From contig NZ_JACHIM010000001.1 in the NCBI RefSeq assembly GCF_014203215.1, positions 124,001 through 188,000 on the forward strand: a DNA stretch of 64,000 nucleotides, written 5' to 3'. The stretch comes from Bartonella callosciuri. Its GTDB lineage: Bacteria; Pseudomonadota; Alphaproteobacteria; Rhizobiales; Rhizobiaceae. Position numbers and translations under genes: made by a program. Positions 30,204-38,888 of the stretch are shown here, in pieces (the stretch's first letter is position 1; each line of letters opens with the position of its first letter). Below the pieces are notes generated by a model. It worked only from the letters and a program-made list of their open reading frames with translations. It had not been told where the DNA came from and did not search any database.

Positions 30204-30839
30204 TTATAAAAATTTACGTACTAAATTACGCAGATACACAATAAGCTCATCGCTAAACCATGGATTTTTTTGTAGCCAAGAAGTATTTCGCCACGATGGA
30301 TGAGGCAAAGGCATAACGTTATAGCCTCGAGGTTGACGTATTGAAAGAATATTTCTCCAATCGCTGACGGTTTCTGAAACGGTTTTATATTTTAAATCGG
30401 TAATATGCCATTTTTGAGCATAACTTCCAACAGCAAGAACAAGCTTTATTTGTGGCATCGCTTGAAATACTTTCTCATGCCATATTTCACGACATTCACG
30501 TCTTGGTGGCAAATCAGATTTATTTTCGTCATACCCTGGAAAACAAAATCCCATAGGAACAATAGCAAAGAGGGATCTATTATAAAATTCTTCTTTTGTG
30601 ACATTTAACCAATAACGCAATCTTTCTCCAGAACGATCATTAAAAGGAATAGAAGTTTCATGAACACGTAATCCTGGTGCTTGACCTGCAATTGCAATCG
30701 AAGCCGTATCGGATAAATAAACGACGGGTTTTGGTTCATGAGCAAGAGGAGGAAAATAAAGTGGTTGTTGGATACAAATACGACAGGAATAAATTTTCTT
30801 TTCAAGTTCGATAATTGGGCTACAGGGTAGTTTCTTCAT
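30204..30839 (-). CDS. Uracil-DNA glycosylase family protein
   Basis: 211 residues from ATG 30839. It belongs to the UDG-like superfamily that lacks the Fe-S cluster: motif A region IAGQAPGLRVHETSIPFNDRSG, a middle VPMGFCFPGY stretch, and the C-terminal LPHPSWRN loop. It likely removes uracil or other deaminated bases from DNA, although several members of this subfamily are uncharacterised. It follows the SNase-like gene in the same direction with 30 bases between. Confidence 0.82.
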   Translation of the reverse strand: MKKLPCSPIIELEKKIYSCRICIQQPLYFPPLAHEPKPVVYLSDTASIAIAGQAPGLRVHETSIPFNDRSGERLRYWLNVTKEEFYNRSLFAIVPMGFCFPGYDENKSDLPPRRECREIWHEKVFQAMPQIKLVLAVGSYAQKWHITDLKYKTVSETVSDWRNILSIRQPRGYNVMPLPHPSWRNTSWLQKNPWFSDELIVYLRNLVRKFL

Positions 30840-30869
30840 TAGCAAATAGGAGATTAAAGGATATTTTTC

Positions 30870-31430
30870 TTATTCTGTTTGAGAATGTGCTCTTCGCCAT
30901 TCTCTCGGTCGTTGGAAATAGGATTGCCATATTCCTTTTTTTTTCTTTCTGGCTTCTTTCTCTTCTTCAGGATAATCATAGTAACTGACAGCCCAACCAT
31001 TGCGTACAAGCGTTGCATTAATATTGCTGACTTTTTTTGTTTTACATGTTGCAAGGATGCGGTGGTATTGGTCGTTTTTATACAAGTGACATGTAACAGG
31101 ATGATTTGCTATGAGTTGTTTTAAATGTTTTTTGGCCTCAAGTCCACATGGATAACGTGAATCCTTTTTACCACAAAATTGGTGAAGCTCAGGAGCGTCA
31201 ATCCCTAAAAGCCGGATTGTGATAGAAGAAATCATGATTGAATCGCCATCAATAACAAATGCATTTCCTTTAATTGATACTTTGGAAGTAGCCGCTGTCT
31301 TTTTAGGATATGTTTGAGTCTGATTAAAATAAACTATTATAGCGATAAGAATAGCAGCAGCGATAAAAATACTAAAACCAATAACCTTCAGGTTAAAGCT
31401 ACTTATATTAGAACAAGATTTTTTTTTCAT
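30870..31430 (-). CDS. Membrane-anchored or secreted SNase-like thermonuclease
   Basis: 186 residues. A hydrophobic N-terminal segment at about 13-33 is a signal anchor or uncleaved signal. The staphylococcal nuclease fold follows: FVIDGDSIMISSITIRLLGIDAPE contains the Asp residues for calcium and the first catalytic Arg; CGLEAKKHL carries the Glu position and the later NDQYHRILATCK the second Arg. It probably degrades nucleic acids in the periplasm. It precedes the glycosylase gene, possibly in one transcript. Confidence 0.84.
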   Translation of the reverse strand: MKKKSCSNISSFNLKVIGFSIFIAAAILIAIIVYFNQTQTYPKKTAATSKVSIKGNAFVIDGDSIMISSITIRLLGIDAPELHQFCGKKDSRYPCGLEAKKHLKQLIANHPVTCHLYKNDQYHRILATCKTKKVSNINATLVRNGWAVSYYDYPEEEKEARKKKKGIWQSYFQRPREWRRAHSQTE

Positions 31431-31783
31431 AAAAAATGCTACTATAATATGCTTAATTTAGTGATAAGCTCTTATACTCTTCGCAAAAAATTGACCTCAC
31501 TATGATGAGGAAACTGCTATTATATTTAATTGCAATCTTATATTTCAGCTACATATCAAAACAAATCAGATTAATATATTGATAGGATTTATGATACACG
31601 ATGCAGAAAGGCAATCAAAAGATAAATTAACCTCATCTAAGGCTGTACAAAGCACACAAATCAAGGATACACTATTTTTATAAACTTAAAATAAACAAAA
31701 ACACTCCTCACAAAAAACTTGAAGAGTGATAAAACTGTATGTACTTTCGGTTGCAAAATCTATTAATTAAATAATCGACTCCA
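31431..31783 (-). other. Spacer between SNase gene and rpmG
   Basis: 353 bases, with the rpmG terminator at 31693-31728. Otherwise I see only AT-rich sequence with no ORF. Confidence 0.4.
31693..31728 (-). terminator. Rho-independent terminator of rpmG
   Basis: On the minus strand CACTCTTC (31728-31721) pairs with GAGGAGTG (31709-31702), an 8-bp stem with one G-T pair, followed by TTTTTGTTT. Confidence 0.8.
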
Positions 31784-31951
31784 TTATTTAATTTTTGTTT
31801 CTTTAAATTCAACGTGTTTTTTTACAACTGGATCATATTTACGTTTGCTCATTTTGTCTGTCATCGTACGGCTGTTTTTCTTTGTTACGTAAAAAAAACC
31901 AGTATCTGCAGTTGATAAAAGCTTGATCTTAATGGTTGCTGCTTTAGCCAT
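31784..31951 (-). CDS. rpmG: 50S ribosomal protein L33
   Basis: 55 residues, [20 protein letters not shown] at the start and [20 protein letters not shown] in the middle, the complete L33 family sequence of the cysteine-free type found in alphaproteobacteria. ATG 31951 is preceded by AGGATTTCTAATT. It has its own terminator and no co-directional partner within 300 bases. Confidence 0.95.
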   Translation of the reverse strand: MAKAATIKIKLLSTADTGFFYVTKKNSRTMTDKMSKRKYDPVVKKHVEFKETKIK

Positions 31952-32218
31952 AATTAGAAATCCTATTTATACTGAAAACGATATCATCTTGCTATCAAAA
32001 TTTATTTTCGATGTATCAGATTTTTCGGCAAAAGTACGGATGTTTTAACAAAAGTCAAGAGTTGATTGATTTTTCATGATTTGCATAAATATTGAAATAA
32101 CATATAAGCCCAAAAAACAACTATTACTGCTGAAAAAATAGATGGTTTAAAGATATCTATGACCTGCATAACAATGGTTAGCCCAATGAACATATTATCG
32201 ATTTCATAGAAAAAAGCA

Positions 32219-32254
32219 ACTTATGCATATGCCTTTTAAGGCATATGCATAAGT
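32219..32254. repeat. Near-perfect 36-base palindrome
   Basis: ACTTATGCATATGCCTT (32219-32235) is the exact reverse complement of AAGGCATATGCATAAGT (32238-32254), a 17-bp stem with a two-base centre. No T run follows on either strand, so it is not a classical terminator. Confidence 0.85.
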
Positions 32255-32434
32255 GTGTAAGTATCATACTGTAGAAAGGCCAGAAGATACGCTACCAAGA
32301 AGAAAGAGAGCAAACACCAGAGCTCGTAAATACTTAGGTCCTTTAACATAATCGCTTATAATGCTGATAAATAAGGATTAAGAGAAAAATATTATCAAGT
32401 GTGTGTTTTTCCCTAAAATGACTGTCAATAGACT

Positions 32435-32608
32435 ATGATTAAATTTGGTGAAATTGGCTACTCCTTAGATTATTTTCGTTTGAAACAAGCAATCATTAAG
32501 AAAGAGACTGATCAAAATGGTGTTTCTAAAAGCATAAACTGGCAAGGCACTCGCGAATTCCATGATTGTGACTTTTTTGCACCTTCACTGTTTCAAAAAG
32601 GTTTATAG
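32435..32608 (+). CDS. Short ORF of unknown origin (likely remnant)
   Basis: 57 residues from ATG 32435 to TAG 32608, beginning MIKFGEIGYSLDYF and containing INWQGTREFHDCDFFAPS. Composition looks like coding sequence (mixed charged and aromatic residues, not AT-drift codons), but there is no clear ribosome binding site and no recognised family. It may be the surviving piece of a larger, possibly phage-derived gene. Confidence 0.3.
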   Translation: MIKFGEIGYSLDYFRLKQAIIKKETDQNGVSKSINWQGTREFHDCDFFAPSLFQKGL

Positions 32609-32961
32609 AAACAGAAGATCATTCGTCGTGAATAACATGTGCCATGCTTTCAGAATATGCACTCGATAAAAACTATTATTGAAGGCAATGATATTCAAGG
32701 AACCAGTTCTATGTATGTAAAAATTGATCTGACAATCCATGACAACTATTGTTATCAGTAAAAGAGGTTGAGCCCATTATACTCTATTTATTTTTTGTAA
32801 AACTTCATCTCTAATGGCCGCTTTTCTACTTTTATTTGCCTTATGATGCGGACATTAGAGAATGTATTGATTGATTATCAGCTTAAACTTAACACTTTTA
32901 TAATTGCACAATGTTAGATGTAGTCGTTATCAGAAAAAACTTTTGATTACGAATTCTGAAA

Positions 32962-33005
32962 AATAAAAAAGAGACTCTTTATCTTTTACAAAAAAATATC
33001 AAGAG
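32962..33005 (-). terminator. Possible terminator of sodC
   Basis: On the minus strand, after the sodC stop, CTCTT (33005-33001) can pair with AAGAG (32979-32975), or a smaller AAAGA/TCTTT hairpin can form, followed by a T-rich tract. The stem is weak. Confidence 0.35.
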
Positions 33006-33008
33006 AGT

Positions 33009-33551
33009 TTAATAGCTTTTGATAGGCTTCCCAATAATACCACATGCTAAACGCGCACCACCTCCGCCAAGCGATAATGGCTGATCTGAGTGATTATCTC
33101 CTCCCAAGTGAATTATTAACGAGCGCCCTTTAATCTCTGAAAGTTTTTTAATTCGCGGAGCAAGAACGCTCATTGTTGATTTTCCTTTATCATCAACATA
33201 AAGTGCAGGTAAATCACCCAAGTGACCATGAGTATTATAAGGTCCAAGATGTTTATTGGTATGGTGTGGATCATAGTGCCCACCTGCAGCACCGCCAATT
33301 ACACCATCTTTCATATCGCATGAAGGATTTTCATGCACATGAAAACCGTGCAGGCCTTCTGGTAAATTCGACAAATTTGGCACGAAAATCAAACCATATG
33401 TATTTTCTTCAATTTTAATTATGCCAATGGGTTTGTTTGCACCGTTCTTTTTTAGCTCATAAACCTTTACTTGCATAGATTTTGCTAATGCAGCAGCATC
33501 ACAAGTTAAAAATATTAATGAAGTCAAGAAGGGGAAGAAAATTTTATTCAT
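33009..33551 (-). CDS. sodC: Cu/Zn superoxide dismutase, periplasmic
   Basis: 180 residues with a Sec signal (about 1-23). Copper and zinc ligands are visible in GLHGFHVHENPSCD, GGHYDPHHTNKHLGP and NTHGHLGDLPALYV, and the arginine near the active site in GGGGARLACGII; two cysteines (in PSCD and LACG) form the conserved disulfide. It dismutates superoxide in the periplasm, a known defence of host-associated alphaproteobacteria. AAGGTG precedes ATG 33551. An inverted repeat lies 35-62 bases upstream. Confidence 0.96.
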   Translation of the reverse strand: MNKIFFPFLTSLIFLTCDAAALAKSMQVKVYELKKNGANKPIGIIKIEENTYGLIFVPNLSNLPEGLHGFHVHENPSCDMKDGVIGGAAGGHYDPHHTNKHLGPYNTHGHLGDLPALYVDDKGKSTMSVLAPRIKKLSEIKGRSLIIHLGGDNHSDQPLSLGGGGARLACGIIGKPIKSY

Positions 33552-33950
33552 ACAGCACCTTTTATATTTTTCCTAAAATTTAGTAAATAATACTCTCCCG
33601 AGAGAGTATTATTAATAGAAACAACTCTATAGAGACTCCTAAAAGCCTCTCTTTATATCCCTCTCAGCGTATCTAAACGTTCTCTTCTCTCTTAAAATAA
33701 GACAGATTTTATTTGAGTGATATTTATGTAGTTATGTTTCGGCTCTCTCTTTTCAAGGAATACTTCTAAAAAGCAGATTTTTTTGAAGTATATTAAAGAA
33801 GAAACTTTGTGATAGTTTAGTCAGTGCTTCATCCATAAGAGTACATGGAATTTTATAAAATCAGAATATATTGATTATCTTTTTCATGAGAAAAGTTAAA
33901 CGATACAAGTTCTTCTTTATTATAAAATTTATAAGAGAGATTAACTAGAG
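33552..33950. other. Intergenic region upstream of sodC
   Basis: 399 bases containing the sodC promoter region and the inverted repeat at 33586-33613. The rest is AT-rich, with no ORF or terminator I can support. Confidence 0.4.
33586..33613. repeat. Inverted repeat in the sodC upstream region
   Basis: AATAATACTCTC (33586-33597) and GAGAGTATTATT (33602-33613) are exact reverse complements separated by CCGA. It lies 35-62 bases before the sodC start, in the place of an operator or 5'-UTR hairpin. Confidence 0.8.
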
Positions 33951-34271
33951 TCATGTATATAAATCTCTCATAAAAACACAAAATATACCGACCAAAATAC
34001 CCATTATTGATCCGATCATCGCACCAATTATCGTTCCAGTAGAAAATGCTATACTTATACCCATTGCGATAATCGGGCCAAATCCTGGTAGAGCAATATA
34101 ACCATAAGTTGCAAGAATTGCTGCGATTGCTCCTGATACACCACCATTTAAAATTCCAATAAGAGTGGGCTCCTTAATAAAATGACAGATTTTTTTTAAA
34201 AAAGTTCTTTCACTTCTATTAGAAGCAACATTGCTATAAGTTTTAAAATCAATCACACTTTTTTCTTTCAT
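33951..34271 (-). CDS. Small glycine-rich membrane protein, unknown
   Basis: 106 residues from ATG 34271; a TTG at 34301 would add 10. A hydrophilic N-terminus (about 1-35) is followed by about 60 residues rich in Gly, Ala and Ile with repeated GxxxG spacing (GGVSGAIAAILATYGY, GIISIAFSTGTIIGAMIG-like), enough for two membrane helices. I do not recognise the family; the pattern is like glycine-zipper or holin-like proteins. It overlaps the 3' end of the upstream PepSY-like gene by 23 bases, implying coupled translation. Confidence 0.6.
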   Translation of the reverse strand: MKEKSVIDFKTYSNVASNRSERTFLKKICHFIKEPTLIGILNGGVSGAIAAILATYGYIALPGFGPIIAMGISIAFSTGTIIGAMIGSIMGILVGIFCVFMRDLYT

Positions 34272-34593
34272 TTTGAATGCTAACAGTTCCAGAATAGTCA
34301 ACTGATATGAAAAAATGACACTTTTTAAATTCTACTAACGCACGCCAAATACCTTTATCATCTAAACGCAATCGTTTAATATTCGTGAAACCGTTTTGCA
34401 TGAAACACTTTCTAATTTGCGAAGCAGTAAATGAGTTTTGGCCTGGTTTACTAATATCTTTGGTGAAGCTATATACAGAAGCTTGACAATAGGGAGCATA
34501 AAAAAAATTACCCATTGAAGACGTGACGACAGATGAGAGACACATAAGTATCATAAAAAAAACGCTTGATTTCAAAATCTTACTTAGTCTCAT
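34249..34593 (-). CDS. Small secreted PepSY-like protein
   Basis: 114 residues. A Sec-type signal occupies about 1-27 (LKSSVFFMILMCLSSVVTSS). The mature part contains IRKCFMQNGFTNIKRLRLDD and a strand-rich end WRALVEFKKCHFFISVDYSG, which resembles the PepSY-like periplasmic proteins of Rhizobiales. Two cysteines (about 63 and 91) could form a disulfide. GGTGA precedes ATG 34593. It is the first gene of a two-gene unit with the membrane protein. Confidence 0.65.
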   Translation of the reverse strand: MRLSKILKSSVFFMILMCLSSVVTSSMGNFFYAPYCQASVYSFTKDISKPGQNSFTASQIRKCFMQNGFTNIKRLRLDDKGIWRALVEFKKCHFFISVDYSGTVSIQNERKKCD

Positions 34594-35219
34594 CTTGTCA
34601 CCATCTGTTGAAACAATACTCTATTAACCTTTGTATTGTTCACAGGTTCCAAAGACTATTTTATTTTTAGTATTATACTTAATGAAACAAATTTTTAAAA
34701 ATTTATATTGATTCACTAAAATCGTTTTTTTTCTCTGTTTTCTTATATAAGAAAAATTGACGCAGTCATCATTTCTTGACACACTGTTCTAGTGTTTTAT
34801 TTTGTCAAAATTGGTATGGCTCTTATAGGCAATGTATCCTTGACATCTTATATTCCAGATTTTAAAAAATTTTCATAAGCAGTGCTTCTAAAAAGAGCTT
34901 TTTATGTAATAAGCTCCTTTTTATATAAATATTATCATTATTCCAATTCAAGGAAATGTGTGTTTCTTAATATATTTTTGTAAAAAAGCCAAAATTGTGT
35001 TAAAACTAAAACAATGTTAAAGCTTAAATGTGTAATAAAATGATGAAAATTAGACCTGCTGTATAACAATGGCACTCTTTGCACAAATCTCTATTTATTT
35101 GGCTTTATGTAGAGTTAAACAATGCTTTAATCAACATTGATCATAAGATATCATGATGCGTACTTGTTTTTATTGTTGCTCATTATTTTATCTTCTTGCA
35201 AGCAGCCTTTTTTATTATA
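34594..35219. other. Intergenic region, nothing recognised
   Basis: 626 AT-rich bases between the PepSY-like gene and the ubiH-like gene, both on the minus strand. TTGACA-like hexamers occur near 34776, but no gene lies downstream of them. I see no gene or structured element. Confidence 0.4.
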
Positions 35220-36446
35220 TTAATGGTATTTTTTAGGCGTTTTGGTTGGAAATATTTGCATAATTTCTTTAAACCCGTAATCGGGGTACATTCCTTTTCG
35301 CATAAATAAATTACGTAATGGCGAGCAATTACGTAATAATCCAAGCCCAACGCTTCGCATGATATGGACAGGCAGCATATTGGAAAGTAAAACAGAGTTG
35401 AGCGTATGAACAGCTCCACTCCGGATCCATATATCAGGTTGGCGACATCGATTATAATGTGCGACAATCATTTGAGAATTAAAATCGGATATTTTCCCTG
35501 GTAGAATATCAATTAAAGCTTGAACATCACGGAATCCTAAATTCAATCCCTGTGCTCCAATAGGAGGAAACACATGAGCTGCTTCCCCCACTAAAATCGT
35601 TCTATTGGCAGCAAAATGATGAGCAATAAGTCCTGAAAGTGGCCATACTTGAATTGGTGTTTCTAATGTTAATGTTCCAAGCATTGATTGCATCTGATCT
35701 TCGATTACTTTTGCAATTGTTTTTGCTTCCATATTCAATAATTTTTCAGCGCGAGAAGGGCTAACAACCCATACAAGACTAGATCTTTTCCCTGGTAGAG
35801 GAACTTGTGTAAAAGGACCCTGTTCTGTATGAAATTCAGTTGAGGTATTTTTATGAGAAAAATCATGAGAAAAATTGAGAACAAGTGCTTTTTGTGGATA
35901 ATTCCACTGTTTTACACCAATGCCCGCTGCTGCTCGTGTTAGAGAGTGGCGTCCATCAGCAGCAACAACAAGCGAAGTTTGAATAACTCGATCATCTACA
36001 AGAGTAATACATACATGGTTTTCTTGATAATGAAAAGATTTTGCTGAAGAAACAAGTCTTACAATATTGGGCGTCTGTGTAACGGATTCGATTAAAGCAT
36101 TGTTCAAGTCTACATTCGGTATGTTATAACCAAAAGCCTCTTCACCAATTTCAGCAGAACAAAAATTCACAGTAGGAGCACGCACAATCCTAGAGGTAAT
36201 ATCTATGATTCTAATAAAAGATAAAGCTGCTGCATGACATTTGAGAATGTTCCAAATGTTGAGTTTTTGAAGCGTACGTATTGCTGGCATCATAAGAGCA
36301 GTTGTTCGTAATTCATCTGTATGAGCATGTGGACCAATAAGAAAGACAGAGTAACTCTTATGTGCAAGACTAAGCGCTGCTAACATACCAACTGGACCTG
36401 CACCAATAATAGCAATATCTTTATGCTGTTTTGTTTTAAACGTCAC
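35220..36446 (-). CDS. FAD-dependent UbiH/UbiF-family hydroxylase
   Basis: 408 residues. The three flavoprotein monooxygenase motifs are present: IIGAGPVGMLAALSLA at the N-terminus, VVAADGRHSLTRAAAG in the middle and LVGEAAHVFPPIGAQGLNLG (GE replaces the usual GD, as in rhizobial relatives). It probably adds a hydroxyl group to the ring in ubiquinone synthesis; which position cannot be told from sequence. It starts at GTG 36446, with AAGG 11 bases upstream. Confidence 0.87.
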   Translation of the reverse strand: MTFKTKQHKDIAIIGAGPVGMLAALSLAHKSYSVFLIGPHAHTDELRTTALMMPAIRTLQKLNIWNILKCHAAALSFIRIIDITSRIVRAPTVNFCSAEIGEEAFGYNIPNVDLNNALIESVTQTPNIVRLVSSAKSFHYQENHVCITLVDDRVIQTSLVVAADGRHSLTRAAAGIGVKQWNYPQKALVLNFSHDFSHKNTSTEFHTEQGPFTQVPLPGKRSSLVWVVSPSRAEKLLNMEAKTIAKVIEDQMQSMLGTLTLETPIQVWPLSGLIAHHFAANRTILVGEAAHVFPPIGAQGLNLGFRDVQALIDILPGKISDFNSQMIVAHYNRCRQPDIWIRSGAVHTLNSVLLSNMLPVHIMRSVGLGLLRNCSPLRNLFMRKGMYPDYGFKEIMQIFPTKTPKKYH

Positions 36447-36596
36447 AACTACTTGAGCCTTTATAAAATATCTCTTTGTTATTATAAGAAGTTTTTCTAT
36501 TATATTATTTAAAAATAATGCGATATAAAAAAGTAACCTTTTTATGATTTTTTTTTACGATGAATCATATCATGGATATGAATGGCGTACTTGTAG

Positions 36597-37397
36597 ATGG
36601 ATAAACACTTTAGAAACGAGGATAAGAAAACTTTGAAACGCAAGCTAACAAAAAAAATCAAAACGAATGCTGATCTATTGCGCCATAAAAAAGTAACAAT
36701 GCCACAAGCAAAGGCCTTTTCTGTCCACTTATTAACAGCTTCTGGTTCGTTTTTAGCATTTCTTTCTCTTATATCGGCGTCTCAAAAAGAGTGGACTGCT
36801 ATGTTTTGCTGGCTTGGGCTTGCACTTCTTGTTGATGGAATTGACGGGCCAATTGCGCGCAAACTTGATGTTAAATACGTACTGCCCACATGGTCTGGGG
36901 AACTCTTGGATAATATCATTGACTACGTAACCTACGTCTTAATTCCGGCTTTTGCACTTTACCAAAGTGGTTTGATGGGGGTAGGATTATCATTTTTATT
37001 GAGTGCTATTATTGTCATTTCATCAGCTATCTACTATGCAGATACTGGAATGAAAACCAAAGAAAATTTTTTTAAAGGGTTTCCTGTAGTTTGGAATATG
37101 ATGGTTTTCATGCTTTTTGTAGTAAGACCAGGAGAATGGCTCTCTTTTATCATTATTGTTTTATCGGCAATCATATCTTTTTTACCAATTTATTTTATTC
37201 ATCCAGTAAGAGTTATCCGTTTACGGTGGCTCAATTTCCCAATTTTTCTTTTATGGTGCTTCTTTGGTGTTGCCGCTTTTTTTTACCAACTGAGCGCTCC
37301 CTCTTGGGTTAAGATAGGAATTTCAGTAACAGGCATTTATATCTATTGTATTGGTGCTATTATGCAACTATTTCCTCAATTGGGAGCAAAAAAATAA
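36597..37397 (+). CDS. pcs: Phosphatidylcholine synthase
   Basis: 266 residues with about eight membrane segments. The CDP-alcohol phosphotransferase signature runs LVDGIDGPIARKL...GELLDNIIDYVTY, with the three metal-binding aspartates. The enzyme condenses CDP-diacylglycerol with choline to make phosphatidylcholine, a route typical of Rhizobiales that live with eukaryotes. The start is unsure: ATG 36597 gives a basic 33-residue tail before MPQAKAFSVHLLTASG, and a TTG at 36633 has a better upstream GAGGATAAG. Confidence 0.92.
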   Translation: MDKHFRNEDKKTLKRKLTKKIKTNADLLRHKKVTMPQAKAFSVHLLTASGSFLAFLSLISASQKEWTAMFCWLGLALLVDGIDGPIARKLDVKYVLPTWSGELLDNIIDYVTYVLIPAFALYQSGLMGVGLSFLLSAIIVISSAIYYADTGMKTKENFFKGFPVVWNMMVFMLFVVRPGEWLSFIIIVLSAIISFLPIYFIHPVRVIRLRWLNFPIFLLWCFFGVAAFFYQLSAPSWVKIGISVTGIYIYCIGAIMQLFPQLGAKK

Positions 37398-37431
37398 TAA
37401 GACAAAACAAATACTTTAGGAAAGCTATAAG

Positions 37432-38478
37432 ATGCAAATTGATTTTGGGGCAGGAGATGACATTTCTTTTATAAAAGAAAGACGTGCTGGCATTATAAAG
37501 CTTACACGCCCTTCCGCATTAAATGCTCTTAATCAACGAATGGTTTCCGCTTTTAAAAAAGCTTTGAATATATGGGAAAAAGATGATGATATTTCTTGCG
37601 TCTTAGTTGAAGGGGAGGGACGTGCTTTCTGTGCTGGTGGAGATGTTGTGGAAATCTACCATATGGGAAAAAAGGACTCTTCTTATCAATATTTCAGCGA
37701 TGAATATCGTTTAAATGCTTCTATTAGACGTTTCCCAAAACCTTATATTTCGTTCTTGAACGGTATTTGTATGGGAGGAGGGGTAGGTATTTCTATATAC
37801 GGTTCACATCGAATTGTTACAGAAAATACACTCTTTGCTATGCCAGAAAGCGCTATTGGTTTTTTTCCAGATGTTGGTGCAAGTTTTTTCTTACCATTTC
37901 TTCCCGATCACTTCGGAATTTATCTTGCATTGACTGGTGCACACATAAAATGGGGAGATTGCTTAAATTTAAGGTTAGCAACACATGCTGTTCCTGAAAT
38001 TGAATTAAAATACATTAGAAAAGCTATTATCGAACAAGGAAATCCTAAATTAGCTTTAGATGAACGAGCAATCACAAAAGATTATGAAACAAAGCATGAA
38101 ATACGCTGTCTTATCAGCACTTGCTTTGGTACACACACGCTGGAAGAATGTATTGAAGGACTTCATAAAAAAAGCAATGAAGGCATTTTATTTGCCAAAG
38201 AGTGTTATGGTATTTTGCAGGCACGTTCTCCGACAAGTCTAAAAGTTATCTGGAAACAAATGAAACAAAATTTATCTCAAACTTTCGAAGATTGTATAAA
38301 AATTGAAAACCGCATTGCACATCATATGATTAATTCACATGATTTCCGTGAAGGGGTACGTGCAATGTTAATTGATAAGGACAAAACACCTAAATGGCAG
38401 CCGAATAAACTTTCAAATGTAACCGATGAAATGGTAAATTATTACTTCCAACCTGTTGAAAAAGAATTATTATTTTGA
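37432..38478 (+). CDS. Enoyl-CoA hydratase/3-hydroxyisobutyryl-CoA hydrolase family
   Basis: 348 residues, the length of the HIBYL-CoA hydrolase branch of crotonases. The oxyanion-hole regions GRAFCAGGDVVEIY and NGICMGGGVGISI are intact, and AMPESAIGFFPDVGASFFL carries the catalytic Glu and Asp typical of the hydrolases. This would act in valine breakdown. AGGA precedes ATG 37432. Its stop overlaps the start of the next gene. Confidence 0.88.
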   Translation: MQIDFGAGDDISFIKERRAGIIKLTRPSALNALNQRMVSAFKKALNIWEKDDDISCVLVEGEGRAFCAGGDVVEIYHMGKKDSSYQYFSDEYRLNASIRRFPKPYISFLNGICMGGGVGISIYGSHRIVTENTLFAMPESAIGFFPDVGASFFLPFLPDHFGIYLALTGAHIKWGDCLNLRLATHAVPEIELKYIRKAIIEQGNPKLALDERAITKDYETKHEIRCLISTCFGTHTLEECIEGLHKKSNEGILFAKECYGILQARSPTSLKVIWKQMKQNLSQTFEDCIKIENRIAHHMINSHDFREGVRAMLIDKDKTPKWQPNKLSNVTDEMVNYYFQPVEKELLF

Positions 38479-38888
38479 ACACTAGTCCTCAAAAACAGAT
38501 TTCGAAAATCAATTTAATTTATAATTATTATTTACGATTTTTGGCACTCATTTGCTTAGGTTTAAGTATTTTTTATTGGATACGTCTTGTCGGCATATTT
38601 CCAAGCGTCTTATGGCGTTTTGATCTTATGCCATGGCATTGGCAATTTGTATCAGCCACATTGGCTATTGTTTATCCGATCGCTTTAACTGGACTTTGGA
38701 TGTATTCACTGTGGGGAGTTATTCTGTGGTGCCTTGCAGCATTTATCGAGGCATTCGCAATGACAATTTATTATGCTGATTTCATTTACCAACCGCTTGT
38801 ACCGTTATTTCATGGAATCCTATTTTTAGTTTTTATAACACTACAAATTATCATGATGCTAATGTCTCCACCTAGTTTACTTAGATAG
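38475..38888 (+). CDS. DUF6163 family membrane protein
   Basis: 137 residues with four hydrophobic segments and loop motifs RLVGIFPSVLWRFDLMPWHW and IYYADFIYQPLVPLFHG. It matches the small membrane proteins of Rhizobiales annotated DUF6163; the function is unknown. It starts at TTG 38475, overlapping the TGA of the crotonase gene (TTGA), with no other suitable start, which points to translational coupling. Confidence 0.75.
   Translation: MNTSPQKQISKINLIYNYYLRFLALICLGLSIFYWIRLVGIFPSVLWRFDLMPWHWQFVSATLAIVYPIALTGLWMYSLWGVILWCLAAFIEAFAMTIYYADFIYQPLVPLFHGILFLVFITLQIIMMLMSPPSLLR

Larger units (their letters stand above)
31952..33008 (-). other. Degraded region with palindrome and short ORF remnants
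   Basis: 1057 bases with no full gene. On the minus strand 32193-32074 encodes a 39-residue hydrophobic stretch (MFIGLTIVMQVIDIFKPS...) open upstream to the palindrome at 32219-32254. On the plus strand 32435-32608 encodes 57 residues (MIKFGEIGYSLDYFRLKQ... ending FFAPSLFQKGL). Further short open pieces follow to about 32760. None is recognised. The picture fits remnants of lost genes. Confidence 0.45.
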
